This document shows positions 23,001 through 36,075 of a DNA stretch of 64,000 bases, piece after piece; within the stretch, counting starts at the first letter, position 1; the number at the start of each line of letters is the position of its first letter. The stretch lies in the NCBI GenBank assembly GCA_004009845.1, contig RMBW01000004.1, positions 248,001-312,000 on the forward strand. Reading direction: 5' to 3'. A program made the position numbers and the translations under genes. Source of the DNA: Davidsoniella eucalypti. Lineage: Eukaryota; Ascomycota; Sordariomycetes; Microascales; Ceratocystidaceae. The notes under the pieces were generated by a model. The model saw only the letters and a program-made list of their open reading frames with translations, ran no database searches and was not told the origin of the DNA.

Positions 23001-24400
23001 GAAGCCGACAAGGGACCACGAAAAGGAAAAGAATAAGAAAATCGAAAGAAATCAAAAGTGAACGACTTCTGTTCGTGATAATTACGATATAGATGGGCAG
23101 TATGTAGATTTGTTTAGAACCTACTCCTAAGATGGCCCAACCCTTTTTAGCTTTGTAGAGTCCTTATAAGGCCATAATACTTACTAGCCCGAAAAAGGTG
23201 TGTGCTACAGTCTGTAGCAAACTATGTAGTTGTAAATTCACATTAGCTACTACAATAACGACAAGGGATCCTAGTAAAGCTTATCTAAGCAAGTGCAATA
23301 GATGATGATAAATCCCAAGCTGAACAGACGGACGCAGGCTCAAATATTACAATGGCATCGCATGTCCTGATGGGCTGCATGCGGTTCCCGCGTCGAAGTT
23401 CGCGTTCATTCTTCGAAACAAAAAGACGTACGGGGCTATATTGCATTACGTGCGTGATATGTGTTAGATGGACAAACACGGGTGGAAGCGGAAGGAAAGC
23501 CAACGTGCTTGTTGTGATTGTTTTGGTTTTGAGTTTGTTACTACAGTGTCGGAGAAGGAGGGGAAGTTAGTAATTCTAGACGGCTGGATAAATGGATGGA
23601 GTGGGTGGGTGGCAGTGTAAGTAAGCCATCAGCGAGCGGGTTTTTATTCGATAAAAACCTAACAAGAAACAAAACAGAGAAGCCGAGAAAACGAGAAAAC
23701 GGTGATATTTCAGGAGCTATGACATAACTAAGCCATAGTCAAGACATATCTGTATACAACTATATCTGCAGTTGTGATCGAGAGTTGGTGTGAGATCCTT
23801 GATGGCAGCTGTCGACGAACAGACGCTGAGGTAGGTCACCGACATAGCAAATGCGGGGATAAAAACAAACAATGCCAGTCGCTCTAATTGTAGATTTCAA
23901 AGGCGAGCCGCTTGTTTTGATGCAGCGTCAGCAAGCATCAGACTAACGAGTTGGATTTTCTTCCAAGGCTGGTGAAATTGACAATAGATGTAGCTGTGTT
24001 ATATCGCAGAGATCAAGATGACTTCGTCCAAAGCAGATACAGTAGTCAAGAGCTATGATGTTAGTCAGCAGAGATCTTTGTTTGTTTGTCACACGAAGCC
24101 AGTGGCACTTCCTTCTTCCGGTTGGCAGACCTCGACTTTGCAACTTCTATATCTCCCGGTTGCTTTTGAGTAACTTCCGTTAGTAGTCTTCTTGGTTGCT
24201 AAAATGATGCCAACTAATCTTCATAGCTCTATAGCTCCATAAGATTAATGGCTTAAACCCCCCCAAAATGGTGAGAAGGTCCCAGCCTAGACGCCTTGAC
24301 AAGGACAGGGTCTAGCTAGGCGCTGGCCAGCTTTTCTTCGTCTTTAACCTTGTCTGGGCGGAATATCACAACCGATTTTGGCTTTTTGAAATAACAGAAA
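20038..24400. other. intergenic desert, no gene seen
   Basis: AT-rich DNA with scattered short open frames, none with coding-like composition or recognisable products. Poly-T and poly-A runs are common. A short run of C lies near 24260. Confidence 0.55.
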
Positions 24401-27044
24401 GACGACGCCACACCCACTTGGCTGCGTCAGACGATGCATGGAGACATAGATGCTTGTCCATCTTAGCTTTAACTCTGAATTCTGTCTTTTTTCTTCATCT
24501 TGAGCCTGATATCTATCACTTTTCTGCCATACCTTGTCGGACTGTACAATTGCAGAGCTTCGGCCGCCCGCCATATTTTCCTATTTTCATATCTTCTCCT
24601 GTGCAGCAAGTAGCTTGGCGCCTCTACAGCTTGCAGCGACTTACTGCAACTACTGCAGTAGCTTGCAGCACCAAAGCTCCACTTTACTTCCTCAATTCTG
24701 CAGGAAGTCGCAGCTGCAAAACGGACAACTCATTCTCGCTCTTTCCCTCCTTCAGGCCGCCTTTCCTTTTCACAAGCCGTCCAACCAAGTTGCTTGTTTT
24801 CTGCTTCTACTCTCACTCAGGCAACAAGCATATCCTGCAAGGTTTACTGCCTATTGATTTGTTTACGTGTTTACTTTGCTGATATTGCCACTGTTTGCAG
24901 TTGCTTGTTGGAGGGCCAACCAACCTGGTAGCGGTAAGAAACGCCCAAATCCCAAACTCCCCGAGTTTTACAGCACTATCTATGTATCTTCATCCCCCTC
25001 TATCCCTCTGTCCACCAGCCAACCGCCTTCTCGTCTACATCCGCGGCCCCATCGGTCCAGAGGTGCTGTTGTTATATCTGCCGTAGTGGCCGGGCAAGCC
25101 TGTCTGTTGTATATGTTAGCTTGCCTTGTTCTTGCTACACCTGTTGGTGTGATATTGTGTTGATTAGCGCCTCCATCCGCCGTGTCAGTGTGTGTGTATA
25201 TAGGTTCATGCAAACATTGCGCTTTGCCAATCCTTGTGTACAGGCTCTGCGTACGGGCGGATAGGGATTATTCAACTTCGTCCACCTCTATCTATCCATT
25301 GCTGTCCCGCGTAGTACTACGGTTAGGTGTCGTCCTCGACTGAGTCGCCTCTGCCTTCTTGACAGCTCACCTAGGGCTCAGATATCTCTCTGCTCAGGTG
25401 ACTTACTTTCTGCAGACTGGGAGTACCTTCTGTTGATCGAGATCTGCTGTCTCCGATTTTCTCAGGTTTACGCGCTGTTGATGCTCGCCATTGCACCTGT
25501 CACTACTATTTGTGACCTGTTCCCTACCGCCATTGCTGCTACTGTCACGTCACCCAACTTGCTTAGCTCGGCCTCACTTCACTTTCCATTCTAGTCATAT
25601 TGCTGGGTCTCTCACTTCCCTCACGGCTATACTATGTGCGCCCTGTAACTTGGAGTCCAGCGCCAATAATCCCACCGAGACCAGCGGCAGGAACGAACGA
25701 GGCTGCTATTGCTCGCTGGCCACATCCCACCGCCCTCCTATCTGGCTATTGGCTTTGGCCCATCCAAGGCCCACCTATCTATTCACAGTCATCATTGCTC
25801 AACTATCACCCATCGTCTGCTCTTTATCACATCCCATTCCCTCGCCTGCTCATCCGCTCCATAGTGTGAGAACATGCACATTGTATTGCCTGGAACTCTA
25901 CAAGACACTTGACTGCCAGGTGCCATCGCTTGTTTTCTGGATATCCTAAGAAACAACAAGAGTCCGCTTTGTGGTACTGCCGTTCTATCAAATATCTGAT
26001 AACTGACCATCCAGATCCAGATCCAAACTTGGCATTTTGGCTTTTGGCCAAATTCCAACACCACGCCGTAGTCGCCAGACTGGCCTTTCCCTCTCCTGAG
26101 GTTGTCTAAGTCTTACGTAGAGGACAGTTCAGATACGAAGACCTCGGGCTGACAGTCTGGAGCTCTGGGATAGCACCATAGAGCTACGGCTGTAGCGAGC
26201 AGTGGTGCTACTATCAGCTCTACTAGTAGCATCTAAATCCTCTACCGACGAGCTCCCGCTCGTGTCCTACAGCGTGAAATCTTCAGAACGAACGCGTTCT
26301 TGGGCGAACGCCCTTCCTCTTTATACTACTCAGGCACACCGTCTAACACCCTCAAGTTACAGTGGTTTGTTGTTGTAGTACATGCACTGCAGCCAACTTT
26401 TCTCTGTGCTCCGTGTACCATCTACGTCTTCCTTCTCCTCTCCAACTCTGGTTTCCACCGGCTATTATCGTGCAGCGTGTCTGCCCACCAACGCAGTGCG
26501 GGTGTTGTCTCTGGCAATCCATCCTTCTTACTACTGCTGTCGCACCACACAACGCGAATCTGAAAGCTGTTTAAGACCTTGCTTGCCAGACTAACACCTG
26601 AATTTGACAAAAAAGCTATAAGGCTTGGTCTTGTCTTCTTTGGTCAAACTTACGCACCCAAACAGAATCATTACTACCATTTTTAGTCTTTTATTATTCG
26701 ACTATTCCATCCATTATTCCCTTTATAAGCATCCTTCTTCCTAGCTTTAAAGCCATTCTCTACCACCTGTTACCACAATTACCTCCTCACTACCTCAGCA
26801 CATCTTTTCTGTCGCATCCAAAACGCACTTACTTCACTTAACCATCACATCTTTCACTCTACTTTCCGCCATCTACTGTACTCTGGTATACTCAAAGCTC
26901 AACACCAACTCGACATCTTGCTGAATCTCTTGCAAACTTACACGCCGCATATATCATCCATCTTATAGCCTTCGAGTCTCTCGATCTTCTTCTAGTCGTC
27001 TACATCTTGAGACGTCTTATATTTTCTAGCTTGTCATCAGCTGG
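24401..27044 (+). promoter_or_regulatory. long CT-rich upstream region or leader of the kinase-like gene
   Basis: For about 2.6 kb before the ATG at 27045 the + strand is markedly CT-rich and less AT-rich than the desert to its left. It holds several open frames but none resembles a protein. This composition is typical of fungal promoters and long 5' UTRs, so it may be transcribed as a leader. A cluster of small hairpins lies at 26160-26313. The transcription start is unknown. Confidence 0.45.
26160..26313 (+). other. cluster of consecutive short hairpins
   Basis: Five stem-loops follow each other. First, a branched one: outer arms 26160-26178 and 26203-26220 (GAGCT/AGCTC, GATA/TATC and GCACCA/TGGTGC with small bulges) around an inner GCTAC-GGCT-GTAGC at 26183-26196. 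Then CTACTAGTAG at 26220-26229, ACGAGC-TCCC-GCTCGT at 26248-26263, AGAACG-AACG-CGTTCT at 26285-26300, and GGGC-GAAC-GCCC at 26302-26313. Each is short, but the density is unusual. It could be a structured leader RNA or chance. Confidence 0.4.
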
Positions 27045-30000
27045 ATGTTTGCAAATGTTCGCCATTCTATACTTCCATCTTCTTCACAACAAAAACCTCC
27101 AGGACCGCGGTGGTCCTTTAGTAAACTGACTAGAAGCTTGTTACGACGCATATTAAAACACAAACCTCGATTTCGAACATCCAAATCTGCTTCAATGGCA
27201 ATGCCCGCGCCCCAAAACGACGGGATTATAGAGCCCGAGCCGCCGGTTATCACCGTCACTGGGGCCTCAACACCTTCAGCAGTCCTGCCAGAATTACCCA
27301 AGATAGCCATCACTGAGCCCAGCTCTGAGGATGCCTCGGCGGATATCATCAGAATGGTTTCTCCAACTGTCTATATGCCTTATCGGCAGCCCATTACACC
27401 TTCTTCGGTCTCTTTCATCTCCTCAAATACTGATATTGGTGGTCTGACTCCAGCACCCGCACCACAGCGTCCGGGTCGTATATCTTCGTTAAATCATCAG
27501 CCCCCAACTGTTGGTCTTCCACGGACGCAGACATTCAAACGTCAGCTTTCAGAACGTCGTGAAAACCTCTCAGAAGTTCTACAAACAAATGCCGAGAAAC
27601 GAGCCCTGTCTGCTGATCGCAGAGTTGCTCTTTCCAGAGCAAGCTCCAGAGCCACATCACGGCCGCAGTTCCCCCGTGCTAGTGCCCCGTGTGTTATGGG
27701 AGCCCAGCGTTCACGATCACTAGTGCCTCCCAGCCAGTCTAATCAATCTCTCCCCAGTCTACAAGACATCCCCATCTTAGGTTCCATCAACAATATCTTG
27801 CGTGGAACTCGTCAATCTTCTGGCAAGGTTTCTACGCAGAGTCATCATGAGAATGGCAAAAGTAACGAATCTGTTCCTATCCCATCATCACCATTCATTG
27901 ATGCTCCCAGAGAATCAAAAGTGGATCATACTACCTCAGATCTTCCCATATACGACGAAGATCCTCTAGACGACCAGGACGATATCCTATCTGTCACTAG
28001 CGATATCGTCGCCGAGGAGCTAGAAACAAGATGGATTCTAAACTTGAGTATGACCTTCCGCGACGGAACTCCTCGAGAGAAATTTTTTGTCACCTACCTT
28101 GATGGTGGTCATTGGCGTAGAGTCACTATATCCCTCGACTACCGAGATTGCGAGGAAGGCTCTCTTGAAGATGATCTATCTCGCATCCATAGCCAGCGAG
28201 AAAAAAGCCGGAGAATCTATGTCGAAGTTCGTGGAAGCCTGGATCAAATTAACTTCTTTGACACGGTTACCAATCTTAGACTAGAAACGAAGGACAGCAA
28301 ACTACACATTCACGTGGCTCAAGATGCAAACGTAAGTTTTTTTGTATATATCAGCATCTTCAAAAACACCGAAACTAACAATACTATAGGAGGTTATCAA
28401 CTATCCGACGACAAACCAACTGCAATATCTCGGATGTAAATTCATAAGCTCAAAAGACGTCAAGTTTGAGTCCCACACCTCCGGTTTCGTTTACCGTGTA
28501 TTGGTTGGTGGTCAGCTCATGATCAAGAAGGAAATCCCTAGCAAAGATTCAGTGGACGAATTTCTTTACGAAGTTAATGCGCTGCATGCTCTCCAAGACG
28601 CTCCTGATGTCATCGATTTTGTTGGTCTTGTCGTAGATGAGGATGACCCAGAATATGCTGATGTCAGCTACAAGCCCATCACTGGTCTTCTAATCGCTTA
28701 TGCTGACAGGGGTGCGTTGGTTGATGCCATCTACGATAATCAGATGGAAGGATCCGGTATTCCCACGGATCTTCGTATCAAATGGGCACGACAGATTATT
28801 CAGGGACTATGGGACGTTCACGAAGCTGGTTTCGTACAGGGTGATTTCACTCTTGCAAATATCGTCATCGATGATAAAGACGACGCCAAAATCATCGACA
28901 TCAATCGACGAGGATGTCCAGTCGGCTGGGAACCGCCAGAAGCAACGCCCATTATTCGCACCAAGCAACGTCTCAATATGTACATCGGTGTGAAATCGGA
29001 TATCTTTCAGCTAGGCATGGTTCTCTGGGGTCTAGCAACCCAGGAGGATGAACCTGAGCGATTTGAACGTCCTCTCAAGCTCGATGACCACAACACGACT
29101 GTTCCGGAATGGTATCGTGATATCGTCAACATCTGTCTCAATCCCGACCCCAGACACCGTCTTCAGGCCTCGGCTCTTTTCTGCCTGATTCCACGTGAAG
29201 AGTACTTGAGGATTCCCATCATCAACACTATCTCTCCCCATGATTACGACGATTCATACTCCTACTATTCCGATATTGAAGAGACTCGTGGCCGCTCACC
29301 CATGGGCTTTGGTCGGCAGACGGAGCGCAATCCACTGGTGTGGACGAGCCCTCCTAGTCTAGCTTCTGATGATATTGGTGATCACGAAGAGAGTGGAGTT
29401 AGCAGCTCTGCTCATACCACTCATATTAATGCTCTGCTTCCAAAATTCGAGGATTTTGACAATCAAGAGGTTTCGGTTTTTGCCAAAGCCAAACATCCAG
29501 CCCATGAACACGACACTCTTAGCAGTGACGTGGTAGAAGATGGTAATATAGCTGCTTATGACATTCATGAGGATGGTAATGATAGCGAAAATGAGAATGA
29601 GTACAATTTCTCTGCTGTGTCAGAGTCCGTTCTGTTGCCTCATATCGACGTCAAGCTTGACCCCGAAACTTCCTCCGACAAAGAGAATGAAAACAACGGC
29701 CCTAGTCTTTACCACAACGATAGTGGTGTAGCGCTCGACTTCAAAAAGTATCCACAAGCTAAATCCTCGTTAGCTCCGCCTGTTGCTTTATCGCTTCGCC
29801 AACGCAGTACCAGCTCACGTCGAGACCGGTCGTCGACGCCCCGTTCACTATCTCGTATCCCAATGATGCCCACAAATTCATTGAATGTTATTCAGTACCA
29901 GCAGAACCCGCTGGCTGATTCTGATATAGCAGGAACACATGGTACGGCATCTTATTACTCAACTACGGTTCCTAGCCAGTCAACGTCGGATATCAACGCC

Positions 30001-30234
30001 TCCTCGGACAAAGGGACGACAGAAACGACCAAATCTAAAGCAGAAATCTGCACGGGAGTCTTTGGTCTTATACCAGGTAGTTCTGAGACACCATCAACGA
30101 GCCGGGATAATATGCTTATCGGGATCGGACCGTGGCCCGACACAGACAATCGACCACAAGTCATCCTGCTAGATGAGGACATGATGCCCAATTCCAAGTC
30201 AGATGGTGCATTGATGGCGACTTTTGTACAATAG
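27045..30234 (+). CDS. large protein with a divergent protein-kinase domain
   Basis: Exons 27045-28331 and 28390-30234 (intron 58 nt, GTAAGT...CTATAG) encode 1043 residues. Residues 1-310 are disordered and Ser/Pro-rich. Residues about 320-465 form a conserved-looking segment (WILNLSMTFRDGTPREKFFV). The kinase-like domain spans about 466-720: the ATP-binding Lys is K475 or K476 in LMIKKE, the catalytic loop is VQGDFTLANIVI (D581, N586), and the DFG equivalent is IIDIN (D599). It is followed by RRGCPVGWEPPE, then SDIFQLGMVLWGLA. The key Asp, Asn and Lys are present, but HRD is QGD and DFG is DIN, so activity cannot be assumed. The C-terminal 300 residues are acidic and disordered. The family is seen in filamentous ascomycetes; its substrate is unknown to me. 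Confidence 0.88.
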
Positions 30235-33200
30235 CATGTCAGAATGCATAGTATAAATCGTGGCATCAGTACCCTATGCATAGCAAACCCTCAGCTCGTA
30301 AAGTAACGTCACGTATAAACTGGTCTAGAAACAACTCTTTTCTTTTCTTATGTTGAATTTTTCTTATCTATTTGTTGCTTCATTTCACATTTCGACCAGT
30401 CTATAAGACATTTTCACAATTATATTTTTTTATTTTCGACACGCAACAAAAAAAAAATGCATCCCCGTCAAAGTGGCGGCATTATTTATATATATAGTTA
30501 GTCAAGTTGTCTTCAATTTGGAGTATTTATATGGGTTTTTGGTTTTTCTTAGTTTTAGTCCGTATTTTTTTGTTAAATACTTTCATAGCTTTGCTCTACA
30601 AGGCAAAAAGCACATATTGAGCAGCTTTCGCAGTTTACATTTTGCCAATATCGTATGTTTGCCTCAAGCTTTTTCGCCTTTGTTTAAGATACATATGTCG
30701 TACTCTATATGCATGAGAAATTAGGACTATCCATTTACATCAACTCGATATCTTCCAATACTGTTATCTAATATTGGTCATGACGATAATTTCTGCTTGT
30801 TTAAGTAAGTCAAACATGTCTTGCATTGAGATTTGCAGATTCAAGCTGCCAATAGGGTTATCTACATACAAACTAGGGTTTTCCATAAAAGATTAACTCA
30901 GATAGCATCAAAGTTTGTTGAGTTAAACGTTCTTTTTTATTTATTTTAATACTAAGCCGATGCTGTATGTCCGGAATAAGCTTCACCCGAAATCTGATAC
31001 AAAGCTTAATCCGTGCCGGGTTTGTATAAACGAATAATGAAAAAAAAACCAAGCTCAACAGGGGCTTTGATTCTGTATTTTATATGAGACCCTTTTTTTC
31101 TTCTCTTGTATTATCTATCAAATATATTTATTTTTCTGAAAAATCGACATACAATCAGCTGAGAGAGAATATAATACATGTAGTTGTAGTTATCGCGGGT
31201 TTTTAATATTTCTATGGACAGCCGGTTTTACATATAATCAATCCATTGCTTTGTAATTGATTTTGATTACCCGGAAGGTATAAATCTGGGAAGTTTTATA
31301 TGTCGGTGTTGGAGCGGAATAACACGAATTAATGATACCAGAATATTCCATTTCCTTGTGGTCGAATGTACCTAAGCTTGAATAGTTGCTCATCAAATAA
31401 GAGGATTTATCCGGTTGTTTCCCCCCTTGGTAATACATTATGCTCCTTCTGCATAGTTTATTTAGTTTATTACTTGGTTATTATACCGATATATCATCAT
31501 TGTGTTTATCACAAATATCACTAGTAAAGGACCATCTCTTTTTAGAGATAGGTCTAACAAGGCCCTAAGTCATTGATACGGCAAGACATCGTTATTGGTA
31601 TGCACCTCATGTGTTAAAAAGCCAACCCCTTTGTTATTGGTGAATATTTGTCTTCTTCGTTAAGCCCTGCTTAAAATGTAAACACGATGGTAAGCCACGA
31701 ATGTACAGATACATATATGTATTACAAGTCGAGCTTGGGTTAGCCACATCACAAAACATAAATCACTACTATATGATACAGGGTGGTTGGAACAGATAGC
31801 TTGCTGGGTCTTTTGGGTGAACTGTCCTGATCAAGGGACCTGAATATAGAGAGCTTTAGCGACCTGATATCGAGCCTAGTGGGAAGTAGATGGAAAAAAT
31901 TAAGAAGTAAAAAGAGTCGATCTTTGTTGGGAGCACACTCCTTAGCTGTTTTCAAGGAAGCAAGCTTATTTATATATACATACATGCATCGTTACTCAGG
32001 AGTGATGGGAATATAAAAGACCAATGAGCTCAGCATGATATGTGATGGCATGATGGGGGCCGGCAGAAATTGATCGGGAACAAGAAGGACTTGGGTCCAT
32101 GATGTCTAGTACAACTAATTGTATACATGTACATGGCATTATGTAAGCTACAAAATATAAGGCTTAGTTGAAGTACCGGAATATGATTATCAAGGTCCGG
32201 GGACTAGGTATCACTTAAAGAGTAAGTGGGGTGGGTAGTCATGATACCACATTCGTATGATTTTGATATTTGTTCCGTAGAAACGTGGTAAGTCAGGTCC
32301 ACTAGGCACAAATTGGTTGGGAGCGATTATCAAGAGAGAAGCTGGCCGAGTTTGAAATGGTTCACGGCTACGAGATGGAAGAGTTGGGGCTGGCCATTGC
32401 GAGTGAGCTGATTTGTAGCACGACTGTCAATACTGGAAGCAACGGGATGATAATCTGCGGTTGCGTGAATAGATATTACGGGATGTATCGTATCTGTCGG
32501 AGTCAACTGCCCAATCATATGCAGTGATTACATAGTGTCAAGATTGGAGTCCGGAGGTTGAACATGGCACTTACCACTCCTTAGTCTACACTTTACACAG
32601 TGTATCCCTTGTATCGAGCTCTGTATGCCAGTGATATTTAACTGTGTACGTAAAACGAAGAAGCTGACAAGCTAGCTAAACAGGCTGCAATATTAGCACC
32701 ATCGTTTAATTATACGAGCGAGACTGTGCGAGCTCATAGAAACCCAATCTTCATAGTCTGAACCCAAGTACAGTAACACGTAAAACCGAGCTACTGGCTA
32801 GTCATTGCCAGAATACTTGCAGCTTCCAAGAATTGCCTCCGATCCTTCCGTAGCCCCGGATCTTGCCATTCAGCGCGAAAATCAGAAAGGAATAGAAATA
32901 TGTCGAATGAAATGGCCTGTCTCAGGTCTCAAAGACTGTTTATTTATTTAATCTTTAATCTTTTTACCTTTGCATTTTTGTTTGTTTTATATTGCTTGGA
33001 ATTCTGGTTCATGTTCCCAAAGCCAAAATGGAAATGGCACAAAAGAGGCGAGTGCGGGACCCACTGTTTCTCTCGCAGGGAAAGAGACAAAGTTTAGACT
33101 GTTGGCCAATCAAAAAAAATAAGGACATGGCCGACAAAAGGCAAAACTTGTTGGGGATTTGACAAGCCAAAGTCGTTGAGCCGGGTTGGGAACTTCCGTT

Positions 33201-34532
33201 CTCGATTACAGCGCCTATATTTCTTAACATTTAATTTTTATATTTATATTTTTGGCTTGACGGCTACATATTTGGTTGTTTCAGGGTGGTTTTTATTGAA
33301 TGTAAAGCTCATGCACTTACGAAGCAACGCTATGATTATAGGCGACAATAAATGAAAGATATGCTGCTAATATCATCAACAAATAGCGCTGTTGCTGTTA
33401 CAGAAACAAGCACGCGTCATGGTGCATGTCGCCGAACAATATTATTAAAAACCGATGTATTAGTATTCAAGAAAGCAACCCTTTTAATGTCATTAGCAGA
33501 TTTACTAATCGTGTATACATCTGTATATTTTGATCTTTGGGCTGGGATTCTCGGATCCAACTTACACGGCCTGAACGGGAAGTACACTTTTGTAGTGATG
33601 TTCTATAGAGGCTCAAGTATCGACGTCTGATTCGCCACATTAATGAACTAGAAGAAAAATGTGCGCTGGAGATAACGTGGTGATTGCGTCTGACACGGCA
33701 ACTACTAAAGTACAAAACTCTATATGATATGCCTTGTTTTGTGACTTCGTCTCGTAATTCGTACAAATACATATACACAAAGAATCGACTCGCTAGACCA
33801 GTCGAGAGAGCCTCTTTTTCATCAATTGACCTCTACCTATCATCGAGATAGCAAAACCATCCACGACAGACTCTGGTATGTATCAATTAATGAATGAATT
33901 GATGGATGGATGTATGAGATGTGCCTGGATGTTCACCGACTGCTGCGCATTTGCCGATATCCTCCAATCCAAGGCAAAGAAATACCCAACAAACGCTCCC
34001 ACGCCACCTGTTTCCTGCTATTCCCAATCCCCTGCACAGCTCGTCTTTCTTCTGGCCATTGCGCCCTTCTAAACCTCTTCTAAACCCGGTAGAGGCTAGG
34101 CTGCCGGGAAACCTAGGCTGCTAGCTATCCCGCTTATTTTGCTCATACAGTTGTAGCGCTTCTATTTTTTTTTTGGATTCCAAAAACTGCCCGAAAAATA
34201 GAGCTGTAAAACAACAAGGCCCAGCCGACCCCCAACACAAATCGGGACAGAGCTACACAACACTCACAACAACACACAACAATCAAGGCACAGTACACTT
34301 ATACTTATACTGGGCTCAGGAATCTTTCAATCTTTTCTTTCTTTCCATTCCATCCTCACTCTTTTTTTCTTCTTCTTCTCTACACTCGAGATATCCTCTT
34401 TGACTAGGCTACACAGGCCACCAAGAAGCCAAGACCTTTGTCTATTCAGGCTTCTGTAAAGCTAACTGTCTTTCTCTTTCGACTTCACTATAGCTGTCTT
34501 TTCAAACTACCTTGCTCACCACACATTTCCAA
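30235..34532. other. intergenic desert and OLE1 promoter
   Basis: The first few hundred bases are the T-rich 3' UTR of the kinase-like gene. AT-rich DNA without a supported gene follows to about 33.8 kb. From about 33,900 to 34,532 the + strand becomes CT-rich (34,320-34,390 most strongly), as expected for the promoter and 5' UTR of the highly expressed desaturase gene. Confidence 0.6.
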
Positions 34533-36075
34533 ATGTCGTCCTCAAAGACTGGCCCTAGCAAGGCCGAGTCGTTCCCCGATGGAACGACTAATTATGTACC
34601 CCTCCGCAACAAGGGCTACGATATGGCCAAGCCTCACATCACCGAGCTGCCTATGACTTTGGGCACCTGGCACAAGCACGTCAACTGGCTGAACTGCGTG
34701 TTCGTACTGTTCATTCCTTTGGCTGGCCTGATTTCTACCTATTGGGTGCCTGCTCAACGCAAGACTGTCATTTTCTCTATTGTAAGTAATACATTAATCT
34801 AATAACCCATTATATGGTGTATAGTGTATTGACAGTTCTTATAGTTTTACTACTTCAACACTGGTCTTGGCATCACCGCTGGCTACCACGTAAGTTCTTT
34901 CCAAAGTCAATAAACCTATAAAAGTACATCATCAGCTAACAGATATACAGCGTCTTTGGTCCCACCGTGGCTACAGAGCTAGACTGCCTCTGAAGATTTA
35001 CCTCGCTGCCATGGGTGCTGCTTCCGTCGAAGGTTCCATCCGCTGGTGGTCTCGCGATCACCGTGTTCACCACCGCTACACCGATACTTCTAAGGATCCC
35101 TACTCTGTCCGCAAGGGTCTCGTCTACTCTCACATGGGATGGATGGTCATGAAGCAGAATCCTCGTGCCAAGGGCCGTACTGATATCACCGATCTGAACG
35201 AGGATGGCGTTGTTGTCTTCCAGCACCAGAACTACATCAGCTGTGTTGTCGCTATGGCGTTTGTCTTCCCCGCTCTGTTCTGTGGTATGCTTTGGGGTGA
35301 CTACTGGGGCGGTCTTGTCTACGGTGGTATCCTCCGTACCTTCGTCGTCCAGCAGGCTACATTCTGTGTCAACTCTCTGGCTCACTGGATCGGCGACCAG
35401 CCCTTCGACGACCGCAACTCCCCGCGTGATCACGTCATCACTGCTCTTGTCACTCTGGGTGAGGGTTACCACAACTTCCACCACGAGTTCCCCTCGGATT
35501 ACCGCAACGCTATTGAGTGGTGGCAGTATGACCCTACCAAGTGGGCTATCTGGACCTGGAGCAAGCTGAATCTGGCTTACGACCTGAAGCAATTCCGTGC
35601 CAACGAAATCGAGAAGGGTCGTGTTCAGCAGCAGCAGAAGAAGCTTGACCAGCGCCGTGCTCAGCTCAACTGGGGTACTCCTTTGGATCAGCTCCCCGTC
35701 CTGTCTTGGGATGCTTTCCAAGCTGAGGTCAAGAACGGAAAGGGTCTTGTCGTCATTGGTGGTGTTATCCATGATGTCACTGACTTCATTCAGGAGCACC
35801 CTGGCGGTAAGGCCCTCATCAAGAGCGCCCTAGGTAAGGATGCCACCTCCATCTTCAACGGTGGTGTCTACCTGCACTCTAACGCTGCCCACAACTTGCT
35901 GTCTACTATGCGTGTTGGCGTTCTGCACGGTGGCTGTGAAGTTGAGATTTGGAAGCAGGCTAAGTCGGAGAAGGACGGTATTCCGCTGTACGACTCTGCT
36001 GGCAAGCTCATTACTCGTGCCGGTGACCAGGTCACTCGCGTCAGCCAGCCTGTTGCTAGCGCTGATGCTGCGTAA
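34533..36075 (+). CDS. OLE1: acyl-CoA delta-9 desaturase with fused cytochrome b5
   Basis: Exons 34533-34781, 34845-34889 and 34951-36075 (introns 63 and 61 nt) join in phase 0 to 472 residues. The middle exon has only 15 codons. The second join falls inside the first iron-binding box, giving H98-RLWSH103. The other boxes are HRVHH (135-139) and GYHNFHH (H272, H275, H276), so all di-iron ligands are present. The C-terminal cytochrome b5 domain has HPGG (H381) and a second His near 407-412. Two hydrophobic hairpins anchor the enzyme in the ER membrane. It makes palmitoleic and oleic acids from saturated acyl-CoA, using electrons passed through the fused b5 domain, and is generally essential unless oleate is supplied. 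Confidence 0.97.

Noticed and set aside
24418..25949. Two open frames of about 150 codons in the CT-rich region
   Set aside because: Both start with TTG and are rich in Ser, Leu, Pro and Cys because of base bias. They show no domain.
34936..35799. 287-codon open frame opposite the OLE1 gene
   Set aside because: It is the antisense shadow of a strongly codon-biased gene; all conserved motifs are on the + strand.
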